Below are positions 26,644-35,536 of a stretch of 64,000 nucleotides of DNA, piece after piece. The stretch covers positions 1 through 64,000 of the forward strand of contig NZ_CALMFY010000187.1 in the NCBI RefSeq assembly GCF_937863485.1, given 5' to 3'. Source of the DNA: an uncultured Nostoc sp. GTDB taxonomy: Bacteria > Cyanobacteriota > Cyanobacteriia > Cyanobacteriales > Nostocaceae. The notes under the pieces were generated by a model. That model saw only the letters and a list, made by a program, of their open reading frames with translations. It did not search any database and was not told the DNA's origin. The translations under genes were made by a program, and so were the position numbers. Position 1 is the stretch's first letter; every line of letters begins with the position of its first letter.

Positions 26644-27423
26644 TTAAGCGCTGACAATTCCTGACCACTGAACTTTTTTCTCTTTCTCCCGGCGGTAAGA
26701 AAAGAAATGTTCTGGAGTTTGAAAAGTACAATAAGGTGCGATCGCAACTTGTTCTGCACTAATCCCCAAATTTTCCAGTTGTAAGGTATTCACTCGCCGC
26801 ACATCCAGCTTTACCTTTTCAGGATTGGGATCTTCCAGCAAGGGTGAATTGGGTAGCTCATGTAATGCAGTTAAAATTTTTTCTTGATCATCATGTGGTA
26901 TAATACTAGCCCCAATTTCGGCAGCCACTTCGATAGACACTTGGTAAACCTCACCAGCGATCGCCGGGCCCATCGCAATTCTTAAATCATCGAGTTTGCT
27001 GCCTTGAGATTGGAGTCGAGCGATCGCTAAGGGCACAATTTTCTTCGCAGTCCCCCGCCAGCCTGCGTGTAATGCTGCCACCCGTCCAGTTACCACATCC
27101 CCAATCAGTACGGGTGTACAATCTGCACTAGCTACCCAGACTGCTTGTAGAGGCTGCTCACTAATTAAACCATCCGCTGATGCTAAATCCTCCCCAACAG
27201 TGCTTAAGAAGCTCTCAACTTCTTGGGGAGTGAGAACAGTATTGCCATGAACCTGCTTTAAGCGATAGACTGATGCCGCTGGTTGCAATACTTCTGTGAT
27301 AACTTGTGGCGATCGCGGCCAAAACTGCTGGGTAAAGAAGCCGTGATGCCAATGTTCCAGAATACTACAAGTTAAATAGGGCAGTCCTTCCCAATTGCGC
27401 CAGTACCAAGTGTGCATCTTCAA
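26644..27423 (-). CDS. pgeF: peptidoglycan editing factor PgeF (YfiH/laccase-domain family)
   Basis: The 259-residue protein has the zinc-binding residues of the YfiH family: His59 in QVHGNTV, Cys102 in SADCTPVLI and His119 in LHAGWRGTAKK, with PYCTFQTPEHFFSYRR near the C terminus. PgeF hydrolyses misincorporated muropeptide precursors carrying L-Ser. Older annotations call it a multicopper polyphenol oxidase or purine-nucleoside-active enzyme. The start could be M1 or M3, two residues later. It is divergent from birA with a 71-base gap. Confidence 0.9.
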   Translation of the reverse strand: MKMHTWYWRNWEGLPYLTCSILEHWHHGFFTQQFWPRSPQVITEVLQPAASVYRLKQVHGNTVLTPQEVESFLSTVGEDLASADGLISEQPLQAVWVASADCTPVLIGDVVTGRVAALHAGWRGTAKKIVPLAIARLQSQGSKLDDLRIAMGPAIAGEVYQVSIEVAAEIGASIIPHDDQEKILTALHELPNSPLLEDPNPEKVKLDVRRVNTLQLENLGISAEQVAIAPYCTFQTPEHFFSYRREKEKKVQWSGIVSA

Positions 27424-27494
27424 CCAAACCTAAACAGAAATCACTCATCAGCCAATCAATGTTAACTTGAACAACCGAATTTGGCTTAACTCCT

Positions 27495-28313
27495 GTGGAA
27501 TTTAATCTGCAAAACTTGGAAGCAGCCTTGAAAGCAGGGCGTAAGTATACATATTTACCATTTTCTCTTCACTTTTTTGAAAGCGTCTCCTCAACTAACC
27601 AAACTCTCTGGAACTTGCTCAACCAAGGGGCTATTTCAGGAACAGTAGTAATTGCAACTGTGCAATCTGCTGGGCGGGGACAATGGGGACGCCAGTGGAT
27701 TTCTCCTGTTGGGGGATTATATGTTTCGGTGGCAATTTCTTTCGACTACAAAATAGAGGCTACTGACAGCTACCAGCTAACTTTTGCTAGTGCTTGGGGA
27801 ATTGCGTCTCAATTACGCCAATGCGGTGTAGATGTTGGGATAAAATGGCCCAATGATTTAGTTTTAAATGGTCGCAAACTAGGCGGCATTTTGACAGAAA
27901 CCAAAGTAAACAAAGGACAAATCACCCAAGCAGTAATTGGTGTTGGTATTAATTGGACAAACCCAGTACCGGAAACTGGAATCAATCTGGAATCGTGGCA
28001 AGGTTCCCAAGATTTCAGACCAATTTCTTGTCTGGAAATGCTAACCTCTACAGTCTTACTGGGAATAGAATCCGGTATGGAGTGCCTTTGTCAAGAAGGA
28101 GTAAGCATACTCTTGTCTCGCTATTTAGATTTGCTTACAAACATGGGTGATAAAGTGTACGTCAATAATCTTTCAGGTACTGTAGTTGGGGTGACTCCTC
28201 AAGGAAATTTACGAGTTGATTTAGAAACAGATGATACAAAGGAACTAATTACACCGGAAATTTATATTGAACCCGGTACAATCAGTTTGGGGTACCAAAA
28301 ATCTTCCGTTTAA
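27495..28313 (+). CDS. birA: biotin-[acetyl-CoA carboxylase] ligase
   Basis: The 272-residue enzyme attaches biotin to the carboxyl carrier protein of acetyl-CoA carboxylase. It shows the biotinyl-AMP loop GRGQWGR (60-66), the catalytic KWPNDL (Lys117) and GGILTE motifs, and a C-terminal SH3-like domain (VGVTPQGNLRVDLE). No N-terminal winged helix is present, so it is a monofunctional ligase rather than a repressor. The start is GTG. The gene faces away from pgeF. Confidence 0.92.
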   Translation: MEFNLQNLEAALKAGRKYTYLPFSLHFFESVSSTNQTLWNLLNQGAISGTVVIATVQSAGRGQWGRQWISPVGGLYVSVAISFDYKIEATDSYQLTFASAWGIASQLRQCGVDVGIKWPNDLVLNGRKLGGILTETKVNKGQITQAVIGVGINWTNPVPETGINLESWQGSQDFRPISCLEMLTSTVLLGIESGMECLCQEGVSILLSRYLDLLTNMGDKVYVNNLSGTVVGVTPQGNLRVDLETDDTKELITPEIYIEPGTISLGYQKSSV

Positions 28314-28403
28314 ATTTGAGGTTTGTTCAAAATTTCGCTCTTTGGGCAAGACAAACCATTAGCATCATCTCTTTAGGCTAATTACACACAACTGAGAGAA
28401 CAA

Positions 28404-29960
28404 ATGACGCAGCGCAATAATTCTGCCCATCATCGTTTGCATTACTTATGGCAGCAAGGTCTAACGAAAAAACGTTTTGCCTCAACGCTACCAGCTCAGA
28501 GTCTTTGTTGGCTGAGTAGCGTCAGCCTCCTTAGCGGCGGCTTTGTGTTTGCCCAAACGGAAACACAAGTAGACAATATTGTTCCCACTGTTGAAAGTTC
28601 CCAACCAACAGCAGTTACAAATCCAGTAAAAAAACAGGCTGTAGCACCGGAAGCTGCTCAAGCGCAACCGGAATTTTCGCAACGACGAGCTAGACTCAGC
28701 CAGAGATTACATAAGCCAAAGGTTGCTCAATCAAAAGAGCCAGTTAGGCAGTCTACACCCAAAATCGAGGCTGCCCAAGCTGTTGTGATTATCAGACAGT
28801 CAAAACCCAAGGTAGAAACCTCCCAGGTTATTCCTGCAAGGGTGAGACTGGAAAAACCCAATACCCCTGCCCGTTCTTTACCTGAAAAACTAAGAGAAGT
28901 TGCTCAACCAGCAAATAACTCGAACAGCACTGTCAGTGCAACGGCGGGGAAAACCAAGGATTATAATAACGCCTATATTGATCCTAATAGTTATGACAGT
29001 GGTGCCACAGGTATTTATCAAGCACCAAATTCCGTAATCCTCACAGAACGCGCCAGTGGTTGTCGAGCCATTTTACCTTCAGGGCAAAGTGTATTAGGCG
29101 GCGTTTGTGCCAAAGTACCCCAGGGGAGTGTAGCTGATTCTAATGGTAAACCAGCACCTAATTGGCTCAAAAGAAGTCAAAATGCCCAATTAGCAGTAGT
29201 TCCACCCGTGCGGCAGATTGCAACTACTGGCAACACCAGCAGATGGCGTCCTACTCAAAGTGGTTCTAGTGGTGTCACCAAGAGCGCATTTCGCCCGAAT
29301 CGGTTTATCCCGAGTCCTGGCGAGTTCAGCCCCACAACAGTGAGTGCAACTCCCATCGCACCGAGTGGCGGGACTTTACCTCCACCAATGGCAGATGGCA
29401 ACATTGCACCCCGCCCCAGTACCGTAGCTTACGACTTCTCGCTGGCATCAGTATTACCGCAAATCCCCTACACTGGGGTAGTCGCTTATAGTGGTACGGG
29501 AATGATGTATCCATTATCTATTCCCGCTCCCATTACTTCTTTGTTTGGTTGGCGAGTTCATCCAATTACAGGTAATCAACGCTTCCATGCTGGTACAGAC
29601 TTAGGTGCGCCTATGGGAACACCAGTTTTGGCAGCAGCTGCTGGTCAAGTGGAAACTGCTAACTGGGTGGGTGGTTATGGTTTAACCGTTATCCTGAATC
29701 ACAAATCCGCTGAACAAACTCTCTACGGTCACATGTCAGAGATCCTTGTTCAACCTGGTCAGTGGGTACAACCTGGAACTGTGATCGGGCTAGTTGGCAG
29801 CACCGGGAACTCCACAGGCCCTCACCTGCACTTTGAAGTTCGCCACCTAACACAAGATGGGTGGGTTGCGACTGACCCAGGCGTGCAATTACAGTCCGCC
29901 CTCAGCCAGTTAGTCCGAGGTTCGCAAACTGCTCAGGTAAGCCAACAACCAGGCAGCTAG
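28404..29960 (+). CDS. M23-family (LytM) peptidoglycan endopeptidase
   Basis: The 518-residue envelope protein starts with a basic region and hydrophobic signal segment (LCWLSSVSLLSGGFVFAQ, about 33-50). A long low-complexity Ala/Pro/Gln region (50-340) follows, then a C-terminal M23 domain. The zinc ligands are visible as His395 and Asp399 (FHAGTDLGAP) and His474/His476 (PHLHFEV). All four catalytic positions are present, so it should cleave peptidoglycan cross-bridges. It lies after birA with a 90-base gap and before a heptad repeat block. Confidence 0.9.
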   Translation: MTQRNNSAHHRLHYLWQQGLTKKRFASTLPAQSLCWLSSVSLLSGGFVFAQTETQVDNIVPTVESSQPTAVTNPVKKQAVAPEAAQAQPEFSQRRARLSQRLHKPKVAQSKEPVRQSTPKIEAAQAVVIIRQSKPKVETSQVIPARVRLEKPNTPARSLPEKLREVAQPANNSNSTVSATAGKTKDYNNAYIDPNSYDSGATGIYQAPNSVILTERASGCRAILPSGQSVLGGVCAKVPQGSVADSNGKPAPNWLKRSQNAQLAVVPPVRQIATTGNTSRWRPTQSGSSGVTKSAFRPNRFIPSPGEFSPTTVSATPIAPSGGTLPPPMADGNIAPRPSTVAYDFSLASVLPQIPYTGVVAYSGTGMMYPLSIPAPITSLFGWRVHPITGNQRFHAGTDLGAPMGTPVLAAAAGQVETANWVGGYGLTVILNHKSAEQTLYGHMSEILVQPGQWVQPGTVIGLVGSTGNSTGPHLHFEVRHLTQDGWVATDPGVQLQSALSQLVRGSQTAQVSQQPGS

Positions 29961-30019
29961 ATTGGAAATTTTGGATTCTGGATTAATTTAAAATCCAAAA
30001 TCCAAAATCTAAAATTCAG
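29961..30019. repeat. inverted heptad repeats between M23 peptidase and ribE
   Basis: ATTTTGGATTCTGGATT faces AATCCAAAATCCAAAATC across a short centre. It lies between the convergent genes and can form a hairpin acting as a bidirectional transcript end. Confidence 0.65.
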
Positions 30020-30696
30020 AGATACCCGTGTTCTGCTAAGAATGCGGGTGTAATGCCATCTATACTAGTTTCATCAGGGGCTGTGGTGTGTGGGTTGCCA
30101 GAGGAAAAGAATTTTTCCACATATTTGCCGAGAATATCCCCTTCTAGATTCACCAAACTGTCAGGAACCAAATAGCGAAGATTTGTCTCGGCATAGGTGA
30201 GGGGAATCACTGCCACCTTGAATTGGCAGAGTTCTGGCTCATATGAGGCTACTGTGAGGCTGATGCCATTGACAGCAATACTACCTTTAGGGACAATGTA
30301 CCGGGCGATCGCCTGGGATGCAATAAAGGTCATTTCCCAAGAACTAGCCGTTTGTTCTGCCACTAGCAATCGACCTATGCCGTCTACATGACCCATCACA
30401 AAATGACCGCCAACTTTGCTGCCTACCTTTAGCGACGCTTCTAAATTGACATATTTCTGTTGCGTTTGCTTACCTCCCAACGTCGTGCGACGTAGCGTTT
30501 CCGGTGAAGCCGTGGCGATAAACCCGTCGTTTAAAACTTTTTCTACTGTCAGGCAAACGCCATCTACTGCAACACTGTCACCATAAGCCAAATCTTGCAT
30601 AATTACTTCACCCGGCTGGCTTACACAAGTAATTTGCCAAGAATCACCCCCTAAGGGTTCCATCGTTCCTAATGCCTGGATTAATCCTGTAAACAC
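30016..30696 (-). CDS. ribE: riboflavin synthase, alpha chain
   Basis: The 226-residue protein joins two homologous lumazine-binding barrels (1-97 and about 98-200), beginning with the invariant MFTGLIQALG. Repeated motifs VDGVCLTVE and VNGISLTVA and the MGHVDGIG segment are visible. It dismutates two molecules of 6,7-dimethyl-8-ribityllumazine to riboflavin. Its stop codon lies inside the heptad repeat block shared with the convergent M23 peptidase gene. Confidence 0.95.
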   Translation of the reverse strand: MFTGLIQALGTMEPLGGDSWQITCVSQPGEVIMQDLAYGDSVAVDGVCLTVEKVLNDGFIATASPETLRRTTLGGKQTQQKYVNLEASLKVGSKVGGHFVMGHVDGIGRLLVAEQTASSWEMTFIASQAIARYIVPKGSIAVNGISLTVASYEPELCQFKVAVIPLTYAETNLRYLVPDSLVNLEGDILGKYVEKFFSSGNPHTTAPDETSIDGITPAFLAEHGYL

Positions 30697-31036
30697 GGCT
30701 TTTTTGTCAAACTAACTCTATTTATTGCCTAATTGTGCCTGAAGTCAATTGGTAATTGTCACAGAAATCTAGAACATCCAAGTATATTTTCTGACTTTTT
30801 TTCATCTAGGAATATTAACACATTAGCATCCTTCACGAGGCATACTTGGGTAAGAAGGTTATTGTCTAAGAAGACCAATTTGACTTACTCTGGTTTTCAC
30901 CACAAGTTCGGAGTTTAATAGAAGCAATTATAGAGAACGAATGCTTATGTTTATTACTCTCGCCAAACTGCCCAATAAGGGGTACTATTTGTTACACAGC
31001 ATCCAAGGCTCTCAAAGGATTGTAGAGGCTTAGCCA
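30697..31036. other. intergenic region between ribE and the bifunctional nuclease gene
   Basis: 340 bases with no believable gene; the 61-codon plus-strand frame at 30733 has no family resemblance. Divergent promoters probably lie here. No riboswitch-like conserved structure was recognised upstream of ribE. Confidence 0.5.
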
Positions 31037-31534
31037 ATGATTGAAATGAAAGTCGCTGGCATAGCATTAGATGCCATAACCCGCAGCCCGATCGTCCTTT
31101 TGAAAGATTCTTCAGATCGGCGGGCTTTGCCAATTTACATCGGTCAGGAACAGGCTAGGGCAATTATGGGTGCATTGGAGAATCAGAAGCCTCCCAGACC
31201 CTTAACCCACGACTTGATTGTGAATCTTCTAGAGACCTGGAACATGACTCTAGAAAAGGTGATTATTCATTCCCTGCAAAAGGATACATTTTATGCGGCT
31301 TTAATTGTTCAGCAAGGCGATGTTAAAAAAGAAATTGACGCGCGTCCTAGCGATGCGATCGCCATTGCCCTCCGTACAAATACCCCTATATGGGTAATGG
31401 AAGAAGTTATTGCCGATGCTTCTATCCCTGTTGATCGCGATGCAGATGAAGCCGAACAGCAAGCCTTCCGTGAATTTATTTCCAATCTCCGTCCTGAAGA
31501 TTTGATCAAGCGCTTTGGTAATGGCGACAGCTAG
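31037..31534 (+). CDS. bifunctional nuclease family protein (DUF151)
   Basis: The 165-residue protein matches the DUF151 / bifunctional DNase-RNase family: an N-terminal VAGIALDAITRSPIVLLKD, then RRALPIYIGQEQARAI and later RPSDAIAIALRTNTPIWV. Plant and thermophile homologues have been reported to cleave DNA and RNA. The C-terminal tail is acidic. An AAAGGA-type site lies some 20 bases upstream. It is followed by a heptad-repeat hairpin. Confidence 0.88.
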   Translation: MIEMKVAGIALDAITRSPIVLLKDSSDRRALPIYIGQEQARAIMGALENQKPPRPLTHDLIVNLLETWNMTLEKVIIHSLQKDTFYAALIVQQGDVKKEIDARPSDAIAIALRTNTPIWVMEEVIADASIPVDRDADEAEQQAFREFISNLRPEDLIKRFGNGDS

Positions 31535-31537
31535 GCC

Positions 31538-31618
31538 AATTTTAGATTTTGAATTTTGGATTTTAGATTGAAGGAAAAATCTAAAATCTAAAATCCAAAA
31601 TCTAAAATCTAAAATTGA
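31538..31618 (+). repeat. inverted heptad-repeat block, possible terminator
   Basis: TTTTAGATTTTGAATTTTGGATTTTAG-type heptads are followed by the complementary series AAATCTAAAATCTAAAATCCAAAATC, creating a long imperfect stem just after the bifunctional nuclease gene. Confidence 0.75.
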
Positions 31619-31640
31619 ATGGCTCCTAACTTTGTTAAAG

Positions 31641-32771
31641 ATGCAATACCGACGTTTTGGGAAAACGAATCTGCGCCTATCGGTTTTTTCTCTGGGAACA
31701 ATGCGCTACCTGGCTTCTTTTGAAAATGCTCACCAGACTATCGAACAAGCCTTAGCGCTAGGAATTAATCATCTAGAAACCGCCAAAGGTTACGGCAAAA
31801 GTGAGGAGTATCTTGGTAGGGCGCTAAAAGCTGGGTTGTCAGTACCCCGAACGAGGCTTCACGTCACTACCAAAATCCCAGCCACAGCAGATGCTGATTC
31901 CATGCGTCGGTACATCGATGAATCCCTAGAACGATTACAGCTAGATTATTTAGATTGCTTAGGTGTTCATGGCTTGAACACTTGGCAACATTTGGAGTGG
32001 GTACTAGCCAAAAATGGCTGTATGCAAGCCGTAGAGGAAGCGATCGCTGATGGTCGAGTCCGACACGTTGGTTTTTCCACCCACGGGCCATTAGAGCTAA
32101 TTCAGGCAGCAATCAATACAGATTTTTTTGAATTTGTCTATCTGCATTATTACTATTTTTTCCAACGGCACGCACCAGCGATTCAGCTAGCTGCCGAAAA
32201 GGACATGGGCATTTTTATAATTTCCCCTGCTGACAAGGGAGGACGCCTCTATACGCCACCCCAAACCCTAATAGACCTGTGTCACCCGTATTCACCCTTA
32301 GAGCTAAACTATCGTTTTTTACTTGCAGATAGCCGTATTACTACTTTAAGTATCGGGCCAGCAAACCCAGATGAATTAAAGCAACTTTTGCAAATAGCTG
32401 ACTATGATGGAGAGTTAACATCAGCAGAAATTTCTGCTTTCCAGGAATTAGAAAATCACCAAAAAGTTGCTTTGCAAACTGATAAGTGTAGCCAGTGTTA
32501 TGCTTGTTTACCCTGTCCAGAAAATATCAATATTCCAGAGGTGTTGCGGTTACGTAATCTTGCAGTAGCATACGACATGAAAGATTATGGACAATATCGT
32601 TACGGAATGTTTGAAAATGCTGGTCACTGGTTCCCTGGAATGAAAGCCAACCGCTGTACAGAATGCGGTGACTGTTTGCCTCGGTGTCCAGAAAACTTAG
32701 ATATTCCAGCTTTATTGAAAGATACTCACCAAAAATTAAGTGGGAAAGCAGGTAGGAGATTATGGGATTGA
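31641..32771 (+). CDS. aldo/keto reductase with C-terminal 4Fe-4S ferredoxin domain
   Basis: The product has an N-terminal aldo/keto reductase barrel (MQYRRFGKTNLRLSVFSLG; NHLETAKGYGKSEEYLG). It carries two ferredoxin-type cysteine groups, CSQCYACLPCP near residue 283 and CTECGDCLPRCP near residue 336. This fused architecture is a known oxidoreductase family of unclear substrate, probably linking NAD(P)H chemistry with electron transfer. The usual AKR tyrosine region reads AKGYGKSEEY. I take the ATG at 31641; a TTG nine bases earlier is also open. Confidence 0.88.
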   Translation: MQYRRFGKTNLRLSVFSLGTMRYLASFENAHQTIEQALALGINHLETAKGYGKSEEYLGRALKAGLSVPRTRLHVTTKIPATADADSMRRYIDESLERLQLDYLDCLGVHGLNTWQHLEWVLAKNGCMQAVEEAIADGRVRHVGFSTHGPLELIQAAINTDFFEFVYLHYYYFFQRHAPAIQLAAEKDMGIFIISPADKGGRLYTPPQTLIDLCHPYSPLELNYRFLLADSRITTLSIGPANPDELKQLLQIADYDGELTSAEISAFQELENHQKVALQTDKCSQCYACLPCPENINIPEVLRLRNLAVAYDMKDYGQYRYGMFENAGHWFPGMKANRCTECGDCLPRCPENLDIPALLKDTHQKLSGKAGRRLWD

Positions 32772-32987
32772 CACTCTTCTGATTTCTATAGCGATTCTTA
32801 ATTGGATGGAATACAGACCTAACCCCCAACTCCAACGCTACAAGCGTTGGAGGGTAAGATTTTAAAGCTTCTCTCTTTTTATATTTTGCGCCTATCACAG
32901 CATTACAGCCGATAAAAATGTAAAATTTATAAAGATTAAAAGAGTTAGGAAGATCCGCTGCACCTGGGGTATCTCGTCCAAAAAAAG

Positions 32988-34816
32988 ATGAAAATTAAAA
33001 AAAAAGAAATGTCCTGCGCCAATCACTGACGGTTTTCCGCTACAGTGGACGGGCTGTAAGCTTAGTATGGACTACTAGCCGATCGCTTACTATTCTTCTG
33101 GCAAGTTTAACAATAGTTGCTGGTCTTTTACCGGCGGCGATATCCTACATCAGTAAATTAATTGTTGATGCAGTGGTATTTGCATCTCAAGTTAACTCAC
33201 ACAATGGTTTTGTCAATATTTATCCCTCGCTATTTTATGTTGGATTAGAAGCGATCGCTATAACTCTACTAGCAGGCAGTCAGCGGGGACTCACCATTTG
33301 TCAGTCGTTATTGCGGGCGCTAATGGGTCAGCGGGTGAATGTACTCATCTTAGAAAAGGCGCTGACACTGGATCTTAGGCAGTTTGAAGACTCAGAATTT
33401 TATGACAAATTGACCAATGCCCGACGAGAAGCATCAGTTCGTCCCCTTTCCCTAGTAAGCCGCACTTTTGGGTTAGTGCAAAATGCTCTTTCCCTAATCA
33501 CCTACGGTATTTTGCTAGTAAATTTCTCAGTTTGGGCGGTGCTGGTACTGATTTTGGCAGCCATGCCTGTATTTATTGCGGAAACTAAATTTGCTGGAGA
33601 AGCCTTTCGCTTGTTTAGTTGGCGTGCGTCAGAAACTCGTGAACAGCATTACTTAGAAAATCTGCTAGCAAGAGAAGATTTTGTCACAGAAGTCAAACTC
33701 TACCAGCTGGGAGAGATGTTGCTAGGACGTTACCGCAACCTATTTGATCAACTCTATGGCGAAGACCGCGATTTGACTCTGCGGCGAGGACTGTGGGGGT
33801 ATCTCCTGGGTTTAGTCAGTACTGGTGCTTTTTACCTAGCTTATGCTTGGATTGTGTTGGAAACAGTGCTAGGTAAGATTTCCTTGGGAGATATGACAAT
33901 GTATCTCACTGTGTTTCGCCAAGGACAATCTACTTTTTCCAATGCCCTCACTTCTATTGGAGGGATGTATGAAGACAACCTATATCTATCAAATCTCTAC
34001 GATTTCCTCGAAGAGAAAGTACCACAAACTTGGGGTAAGGCAACCATTGGTTTAAATCCCCAAGATGGTATCCGTTTTGAGAACGTATCATTTACTTATC
34101 CAGGAAGTTCCAAGCCAGCCTTGAGAAACATTTCACTGCATTTGAAACCCAGAGAGAAACTGGCAATTGTGGGTGAAAACGGTTCTGGTAAAACTACCTT
34201 AATCAAACTACTTACCCGACTCTACACTCCTGACTCTGGGCGAATTTTCTTAGATGGCTTGGATTTGCAGGAATGGGATGTAGATGTGTTGCGGCGTCGC
34301 ATTGGTGTAATTTTTCAGAACTTTGTCCGCTACCAGTTCACTGTGGGTGAGAATATTGGCGTGGGCGATGTAGAACATCTCGAAAATAAAACCAACTGGC
34401 AAACTGCTGCCCAAAAAGGCATGGCCCAATCTTTTATTGACCAATTACCCCAAAGCTTCCAAACTCAGCTTGGTCGTTGGTTTAAGGAAGGACAGGAACT
34501 TTCTGGGGGACAGTGGCAGAAAATTGCCCTGTCTCGTGCTTTTATGCGATCGCAAGCAGATATCTTGGTGTTAGATGAACCAACATCAGCAATAGATGCC
34601 CAAGCTGAGTTTGAGATTTTCAATCATTTTCGCGCTACTACTCAAAATCAGATGGTACTATTGATTTCCCATCGCTTCTCAACGGTACGGATGGCTGACA
34701 AAATCTTAGTAATAGAAAACGGGGAAGTTATAGAACAGGGAACTCACAAAGAATTGTTACAGGTACGAGGACGTTATGCCAAATTATTTCAGTTACAAGC
34801 AGCTGGTTATCAGTAG
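32988..34816 (+). CDS. ABC exporter (membrane-ATPase fusion) with an apparent -1 frameshift at its 5' A9 tract
   Basis: The main frame encodes an exporter half-transporter: a membrane domain, then an ATPase with Walker A VGENGSGKTTL, signature LSGGQWQKIALSRAF, Walker B DILVLDEPTSAID and switch His (LISHRF). In that frame the first start codon is GTG at 33173. But coding homology clearly reaches back to about 33010 (VLRQSLTVFRYSGRAVSL, then TILLASLTIVAGLLPAAISY as helix 1) with no start codon. An ATG at 32988 reads MKIKKK into the run of nine A at 32997-33005 and would join the frame if one A were added. It is therefore a frameshifted gene, a slippage gene or a sequence error. The substrate is unknown. 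Confidence 0.8.
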
Positions 34817-35010
34817 GAAAGGAAGCTAACAGTTACTTTGTGAATTCAGATAGCGATCGCATTTGTAACCGTACCCTTTGAGATTTCCCTACAGGATTTA
34901 TATAACAAGGTGAAGTTTGAGGTTGTTGAGTCGGAAGGGGAAAGTGCTGATGTTGAGGGATTGGGGTAGGGGTGCGATCGCTTTACTTGTGCAGAGTATC
35001 TTAAAAAGAT

Positions 35011-35241
35011 TTAAGCCACTTTTAACGGTTTCTGAGGAAAAGTAATTGGCTCTGGCAAAGGTTTTCCTTGCTCTTCATACCATTCAATCAGAGATTCAAT
35101 TACCTCTTGCCCATGTTTAGCGGCTTCTTCATAACTCTTACCATGAGTGTGGAATTGCTGCCAAGGAAATTCTGGTAAGTGTACCAAGTAGCAATTATCC
35201 TCGTCTGACCATTGAATTACCATACTGTAGCGATCGCTCAT
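35011..35241 (-). CDS. HicB-family antitoxin-like protein, without visible HicA
   Basis: The 76-residue protein matches the HicB RNase-H-like fold: YSMVIQWSDEDNCYLVHLPEF, then GKSYEEAAKHGQEVIESLIEW. In HicAB systems HicB neutralises the HicA mRNA interferase. Here no small dsRBD-like HicA frame is found next to it on either side, and no C-terminal DNA-binding helix is present. It may be an orphan antitoxin-like protein, which is common in filamentous cyanobacteria. It is divergent from the nuclease-NTPase gene. Confidence 0.8.
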   Translation of the reverse strand: MSDRYSMVIQWSDEDNCYLVHLPEFPWQQFHTHGKSYEEAAKHGQEVIESLIEWYEEQGKPLPEPITFPQKPLKVA

Positions 35242-35536
35242 TATTCCTACGCCATATAATTATTGTTGCCTATAAAGTTGATAGAGCGATTGCCTAATTC
35301 ATCTTTACTGACTAAGGTGATCATCTGATTTAATTGAGCGATTACTTTGCTTATCCAAAGCAGATAGTGGATATTTCGTAAACTCTCCTACCTATCAAAT
35401 AGGGTTAGTAACAATAAAAGTTAAGGTATCATCCACAACTAGAGAATAAGAATTATTTTTTACTCTAAATTATATTAGTATATTTATACTAATAGCAGCC
35501 TCAAGCCGCTAATCTATAGTATCTGCAAAGGATTAG
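35242..35536. other. intergenic region before the nuclease-NTPase gene
   Basis: 295 bases, AT-rich towards the right (TTATATTAGTATATTTATACTAATA near 35470 is a near-palindrome, possibly regulatory). No gene seen, and no HicA-like frame. Confidence 0.5.

Noticed and set aside
30697-31036. Possible FMN riboswitch upstream of ribE
   Set aside because: The leader lacks the conserved stretches expected of an FMN riboswitch.
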